Source: Ophiura sarsii
Lineage: Eukaryota; Echinodermata; Ophiuroidea; Amphilepidida; Ophiuridae
Assembly: GCA_035610835.1 (NCBI GenBank)
Contig: CM069458.1
Span: 30,281,449-30,345,448 of the forward strand
Direction of reading: 5' to 3'
Length of the DNA stretch: 64,000 nt
The stretch's first letter is position 1. Each line of letters starts with the position of its first letter. This document shows, in pieces, positions 59,353-64,000 of the stretch. The notes below the pieces were generated by a model. That model saw nothing but the letters and a program-made list of their open reading frames with translations, was not told the DNA's origin and ran no database searches. Made by a program: the position numbers and the translations under genes.

Positions 59353-60803
59353 GCTCGTTATATACTACGCGTTTATTCTGTGCTTCAATAAAAACAATTC
59401 TACAAGTCTTCTCTATACAAATTATGTTTAAGTCTTATATTGCGAATTATTGTTTTGAGACACCTTGTACTTGAAAGGTAGCGATTATTGTAACCAGTCT
59501 GCTCCGGAACGGCAGCGCGTTCGGCTTGAGGGCGGACGATACTGGAACAATAAAACTGTACTACGGTATGGGAGCTAAAGTACACTTTTCCCAATTTTCA
59601 GTTAGCCTTAAAACGTAAAGAGGAATGGAATCAGATTATATCCCTAGCTACAAGAGACTCAGATATGAATGGGAAGATTTCTCTGAAGCACACGAAAGTT
59701 TCGGATTCGGAGTGTACTCTTCATGTCACAAAATTGTTTGTTTGATACCAAGGGCTATTCAACCTTATCAACCCCTTGCTTTATCATGCTACTTTAGAAC
59801 AAAATGCTAAAATGAAAAACGGACTTTGTTTTGGCTTGGGACACATATAGCTGTGATGTTAATATTCAATCAATATTTTTTTTTTTAAATGGTAAAACTA
59901 AATGCAAACAAATGAAATTAGACTTTACAAGTAATTTATGTTTGGTACAAAAGCAGAATATTTATATACATTTTTATTGACTTTTTGGAATCCGGATTTT
60001 ACAAGTCTCAATTTGGAGATTGTGAACATTTAGGTTGTTCTTAAAAATATATGTATTTCTACCCATAGCATGCCATCTAAAACGTGTTCTTTCATACTTG
60101 AGGGAGAATATCCCCAATGGTAGCCTATAATGCATTCCCTGCAATTTTGTAGTGAAAATGGTAATTACCAAACTGACAATTGATTACCAATTTTAAGGCA
60201 AAATGTGGATTTTTGATATTATTTGTCAACCGCAAATCCACCATCTGGCTGTCTTCAATCATGTTTAATACTTTATGTATCATGTAGGCCTAAGCTACCA
60301 TTTATGCCTATCATACGTTTTCCACCAATTGCAGCATTTGGAAGTTATGATAATGAAAAGTGGGGGGAGTGTTTATGATCGATAAAACCCAATTCATTTC
60401 GGGAATGAATTATTAGTATTAGCGGAAAGAATAGACCAAACAAGAGGGGAACCGGACCCGGACACACCAGCGTGCTGTAGAACGTGGGTCGCCTGCAATG
60501 CAATGAGTGCTACGTTATGCGGGTACCTAGTTTTTTCGTGCTCATATATAGCCTTCCATTATAATTGCGCGATGAGACTGAGGAAGCGCTTATGTTAGTC
60601 TTTCGGAGTGTAAGGTTTAAGAGGGGACATTTCACGTCCCGATTACGTCCTTTGACATCATTGTTTAAGCCTACTGTTTAGGTTTCAAGTTTTTTCTTTA
60701 TATAATATGTGCATATCTGTCCTTAAATCTGATTGTCTATCCACTAATTTATAGTATAGACGTAGCTAAAACCACAACTTCTATAGATAATTTGGTCTCA
60801 TAT
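59353..60803. other. No gene recognised
   Basis: No domain-bearing frame. GGACGATACTGGAAC at 59534 resembles one arm of the palindromes at 12.7 kb. Confidence 0.5.
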
Positions 60804-62644
60804 AGGGGAGGATGGGGCAACTGGACCGGTTAAGCATGTTTCATGATATAAAGCTTAAGCTCGTGTAAATATTTATGGAATTGCTATAAAAATATCGCCC
60901 ATGTAACTGTTTACATATACATATAATCAATGTTAAAAAATATCCAAACAAAAGGCCAATTACCACTACAAAAACTTTACTTGGAACGGTCCAGTTACCC
61001 CATCGTTGGGGCAACTGGACCTATATGTTCCAACGGTTAGAATACACAGAAATCATTGATTGACAACACGGTAACTAAGCAGTATTTTCTTTACAAACTC
61101 ATTTCCATATTATTCAACGTGTAACAATGATACAGGTCTCATGAAACCCATGTTTTATACAGTTTTCGTGGTTAACGTGTAAAAAGCAGTAATACTAATG
61201 GTGTACAAAGCAAGCGCAATTTTCGACTGCTCGTTTATAGATAAAACGGTATGAACCTAGTTAAATGGTTACATGGTTGTGATATTCAGACGCCCCATAC
61301 ATTTGTCTATATACCCCTTTCTTTAATGATTTTATTTACTTCTATAATCATCATTTAGTACTTATAATAAACCATCTTGATATTTAGCCAGCTTTTCATG
61401 TTACAGGGGAAGTTAGTCAATATGGCAATGATGACCCAACGGTTGATAACACAAAAAGCAGTGGATAAAATACATAATCATGATATTTCGTCATAGCAAA
61501 TACCTTTACAGACACCATTCAAAATATAATAAGATGTAATTCATATACCGAGGTTTTAAACCATTCTAAAGCAATTTCATGTCATATTGTAATCCTTCAA
61601 TATCAGAAAAGTGGTATAGACCCGAAATGCCCCAAAATGTCTAAGAACTTGAAAGAATGTGAATTATTTCATATTCTATTCACATATCAATACCGAGTCA
61701 TGTTTTAATTGACACTAACAACTCATTTTCAAAATGAATTTACAATTTGATTAAGTTTTTGAGGCGGTCCAGTTGCCCCACACCCCTTCGGTCCACTTAC
61801 CCCAACAAATGACGTAGCACTTTGTCGAGATGAAACGTTATTAAAACACGCCTGTGACGTAATACATTTTACGCCAAAATGTTTTAAAACATACCACCAT
61901 TTGTCATAATAATCAATAACTCCAATACATTTAAGAAAAAAGGCAAAACTGCATTTTGTTTTTAGCCATTACATATATTTCTGTAGCCAGTGAGTATCTT
62001 TGAATTCGCAAATATTACGGCGTTCGGGTCCTACAAGTAGACGGGTGTCTTTAGATAAGTAAGAAATGGTGTACTTTGTTATTTGCAAATTCATAAACTA
62101 ATAACTCTACCAATGAATACCCGTGATAATGATATAAGTTGAAGCAATCTTTAAATGATAATATTGATCGGAAATCCAAACCACCAATGCCCTAAATTAG
62201 CAATATGCGCCATTTACGGTCATTTCAACACACCTATGGTTTTAATCATATTTCTGAATGTCCCTAAGCACACTACAATATAGCACCCATCAAATGCAAT
62301 ATGCACCTAGTATCTTAAGACAACTGTACTGCATGTATATATTTCTGTTGCATATCTGTCAATCATATAAAGTACATTAAACATGATCTAAACCCATCGT
62401 CATATATCCCCCATACTATCTGTGAATTTCAATCAGTCACTCGAGGAGTTAGCTTGAAAGATATGGAGAAAAATCACATGTGTAAATACCCTAAAGTTGC
62501 AATGTTTTGGAATATAGAAGGTAAAAATATTGTCAAGTATCACAAAAGTCGTATTGTTCAAAAGAAAGCAGTAGGCTATGCCATACAATTACAAATCCTT
62601 CATTTCGGTCCAGTTGCCCACGTCCAGTTGCCCCATATTCCCCT
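60804..62644. repeat. Non-autonomous element with GGGGCAACTGGACC ends (family Q)
   Basis: The left end AGGGGAGGATGGGGCAACTG and right end (complement AGGGGAATATGGGGCAACTG) are inverted repeats bounding about 1.84 kb. The GGTCCAGTTGCCCC word and its variants recur inside near 60988, 61005, 61771 and 62608. No transposase frame seen. Confidence 0.75.
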
Positions 62645-63670
62645 AATATGCCTTGGTCTCAAAGTCAACCTCGCAACGCTAAAATTCTCCGCAAATGTTA
62701 ACTTCTGTTGTTGATCACACAAATTAATCATTATTGCAATCAGCACAGCAACCACTACAATAAGTTTCAGAATGGCTGCCATTTAGACGATTCTTTGTCA
62801 TCAGGTACTTTTCTTGTCATGGTAGGCGCCTCAATCCGATCCCACGCCGTGTTTATGGCATCTCTGGCGCCATCCCACTTTCCGGTCCCATTAGGCGATA
62901 TTGGTACGGATAACAAGGTCCGAAGAAACAGCGAATCGCCAGACCTGGCTCTGTGAGGAAGAGTTTAAACAGATCTGCTTGGCTCCAAACTCATTCGCGA
63001 TTTCATCCATAAACGGTATCCAGTCGACCTGAATGGTATGCCGAGCACGTGTAACAATCTCTTCTTCATATCATTCTTCTTTCTGATGATATCCTTCCAC
63101 ATCATGTCACGACTTGGAAGCTTAACTAGACCATTAAAGACGCGCGTAGCCCATCTACACTGTAGCTCACTTATAGGGTTGAGTGAGCCCAATGGCTGGA
63201 CCAAACCGATGACAGCTAGCGTCGGATGCTTGAGATTCGGTGGAAGACATACTTGTAGAGAGACACTTGATCTTCTCTACGCGAAACACGGATGGATCCA
63301 TCATTGGAAATCCAATGTTGTATCCGGTTGCCAAGACCACATTGTCAATGTCTTCTTCAACCGTCCCATCTCGAATTCACGCTGGTCTTGCCAACATATT
63401 TGATGTTCGGCTTGATCTGCACGGTTCCGTTAAGGATCCGATTTGCAGCGCGTCGTTAATTGTCACTTGAGCTTGAAACACCCTATGCTTAGGCTTCAGT
63501 CCGTACCTGGCGTGATTGAAACGCTTCTCCACTCCTTTTTCAATTACACTGTTCCTCACACTCATTGGCATCATCGCTAAGGACCGCCGCAAGCCAACTA
63601 TATCACCGGGCCATCCATAATCTCCTACACGGTTCAACACCCAGGTACCACTCCGCGTAACTTGAAATAC
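62600..63670 (-). pseudogene. Flavin-containing monooxygenase, C-terminal exon with multiple frameshifts
   Basis: After a good acceptor (TTTCTCTCTTCAG), the exon encodes the C-terminal half of an FMO. In order: TRSGTWVLNRVGDYGWP, FNHARYGLKPKHR, IKPNIKYVGKTSV, TVEEDIDNVVLATGYNIGFP (with the FMO ATGY motif), VSLYKYVF, LAVIGLVQPLGSLNP, SELQCRWATRVF, HTIQVDWIPFMDEIA, GLAIRCFFGPCYPYQYRL, GKWDGARDAINTAWDRI, then a hydrophobic ILKLIVVVAVLIAIMI anchor. FMOs are ER-bound FAD/NADPH enzymes that oxygenate soft nucleophiles. Each listed segment is intact but neighbours lie in different frames: eight shifts, near 63425, 63365, 63275, 63245, 63055, 62980, 62885 and 62785. Seven are one-base losses (or +2); the one near 63365 goes the other way. 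Either a young pseudogene or an indel-rich assembly stretch. The FAD and NADPH motifs would be upstream, outside the window. Confidence 0.85.
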
Positions 63671-63731
63671 CTGAAGAGAGAAAAAGAAAACGGGCACAGT
63701 GGCAGCTTGAAAACAGAATACAAAGAGTTAC

Positions 63732-63764
63732 CTGAAAGGACTTAGCTGTCTTTGCCATGTTTTC
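63732..63764 (-). other. Possible small upstream FMO exon end
   Basis: On the minus strand the sequence AAGTCCTTTCAG is followed by a plausible donor GTAACT, about 60 bases before the FMO acceptor at 63670. Joining them keeps the frame (peptide MAKTAKSFQ then VFQVTRSG). The peptide does not clearly match the usual FMO residues at this point, so this may be coincidence. The remaining bases to 64000 show no exon I can support. Confidence 0.2.
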
Positions 63765-64000
63765 CTTTAAGAATAAGGATGTTGACTGAATCCAAATAAT
63801 GGTCAGCCATAGTCAAAGATTATTATACTTAAACTAATCGAGCGATACATATAACATGATTTAGGTCATCCAATGAAAGTAAGAGGTGTATTATATATCT
63901 AACACCAAAGTTCCAGACCGGGTGCTGATGCCTTTAAAGTAATCAAACGAGCATAAAGTTGTTTAAAGTGATTTTCAATGAGATATCATGCTAGTGTGTG

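Overview
The window is eukaryotic nuclear DNA from an animal. Coding sequence is split into short exons with GT-AG introns, the DNA is AT-rich, and it is packed with short inverted-repeat (MITE-like) elements. The domain set (CUB, LDL-receptor class A, ShKT-like, Frizzled cysteine-rich domain, trypsin fold, mucin-like repeat, FMO) and the repeat landscape suggest a marine invertebrate deuterostome, perhaps an echinoderm or hemichordate. The organism assignment is inference. No bacterial, organellar or intact viral gene was seen. Region 15.6-57.3 kb holds one large gene on the minus strand, which I reconstruct as 19 exons (start ATG at 57329, stop at 15639-15641), giving about 3,585 residues. 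In order the protein has a hydrophobic signal, EGF-like, ShKT-like, EGF-like, EGF-like and ShKT-like modules, CUB, LDLRa, Frizzled CRD, a four-exon trypsin-fold module, CUB, a single 7,155-base exon of about one hundred 23-residue Ser/Thr/Pro-rich repeats, then CUB, LDLRa, CUB, LDLRa. Almost every module is bounded by phase-1 introns. The trypsin fold has lost catalytic His (now Asp) and Ser (now Glu) and the IVGG activation motif, so it should be a non-catalytic protease homologue. The layout resembles corin/enteropeptidase-type mosaics fused to a secreted mucin. Region 62.6-63.7 kb (minus strand) carries the last exon of a flavin-containing monooxygenase (FMO). It is recognisable from end to end but is broken by eight apparent reading-frame changes; upstream exons would lie outside the window. 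Non-coding space is dominated by foldback/MITE families present in several copies (called A to Q here), some nested and several sitting within 25 bases of splice sites of the mosaic gene. Other structures are a 170-bp tandem array carrying about 12 nuclear-receptor-type DR1 motifs (9.66-10.66 kb), an array of short palindromes (12.7-13.0 kb), a perfect 44-bp-arm hairpin (8.07-8.17 kb), a tRNA-derived SINE head (11.8 kb), a GA-rich minisatellite (53.9-54.1 kb) and many long G or C homopolymers. The 1-15.5 kb and 57.4-62.6 kb intervals show no convincing gene.
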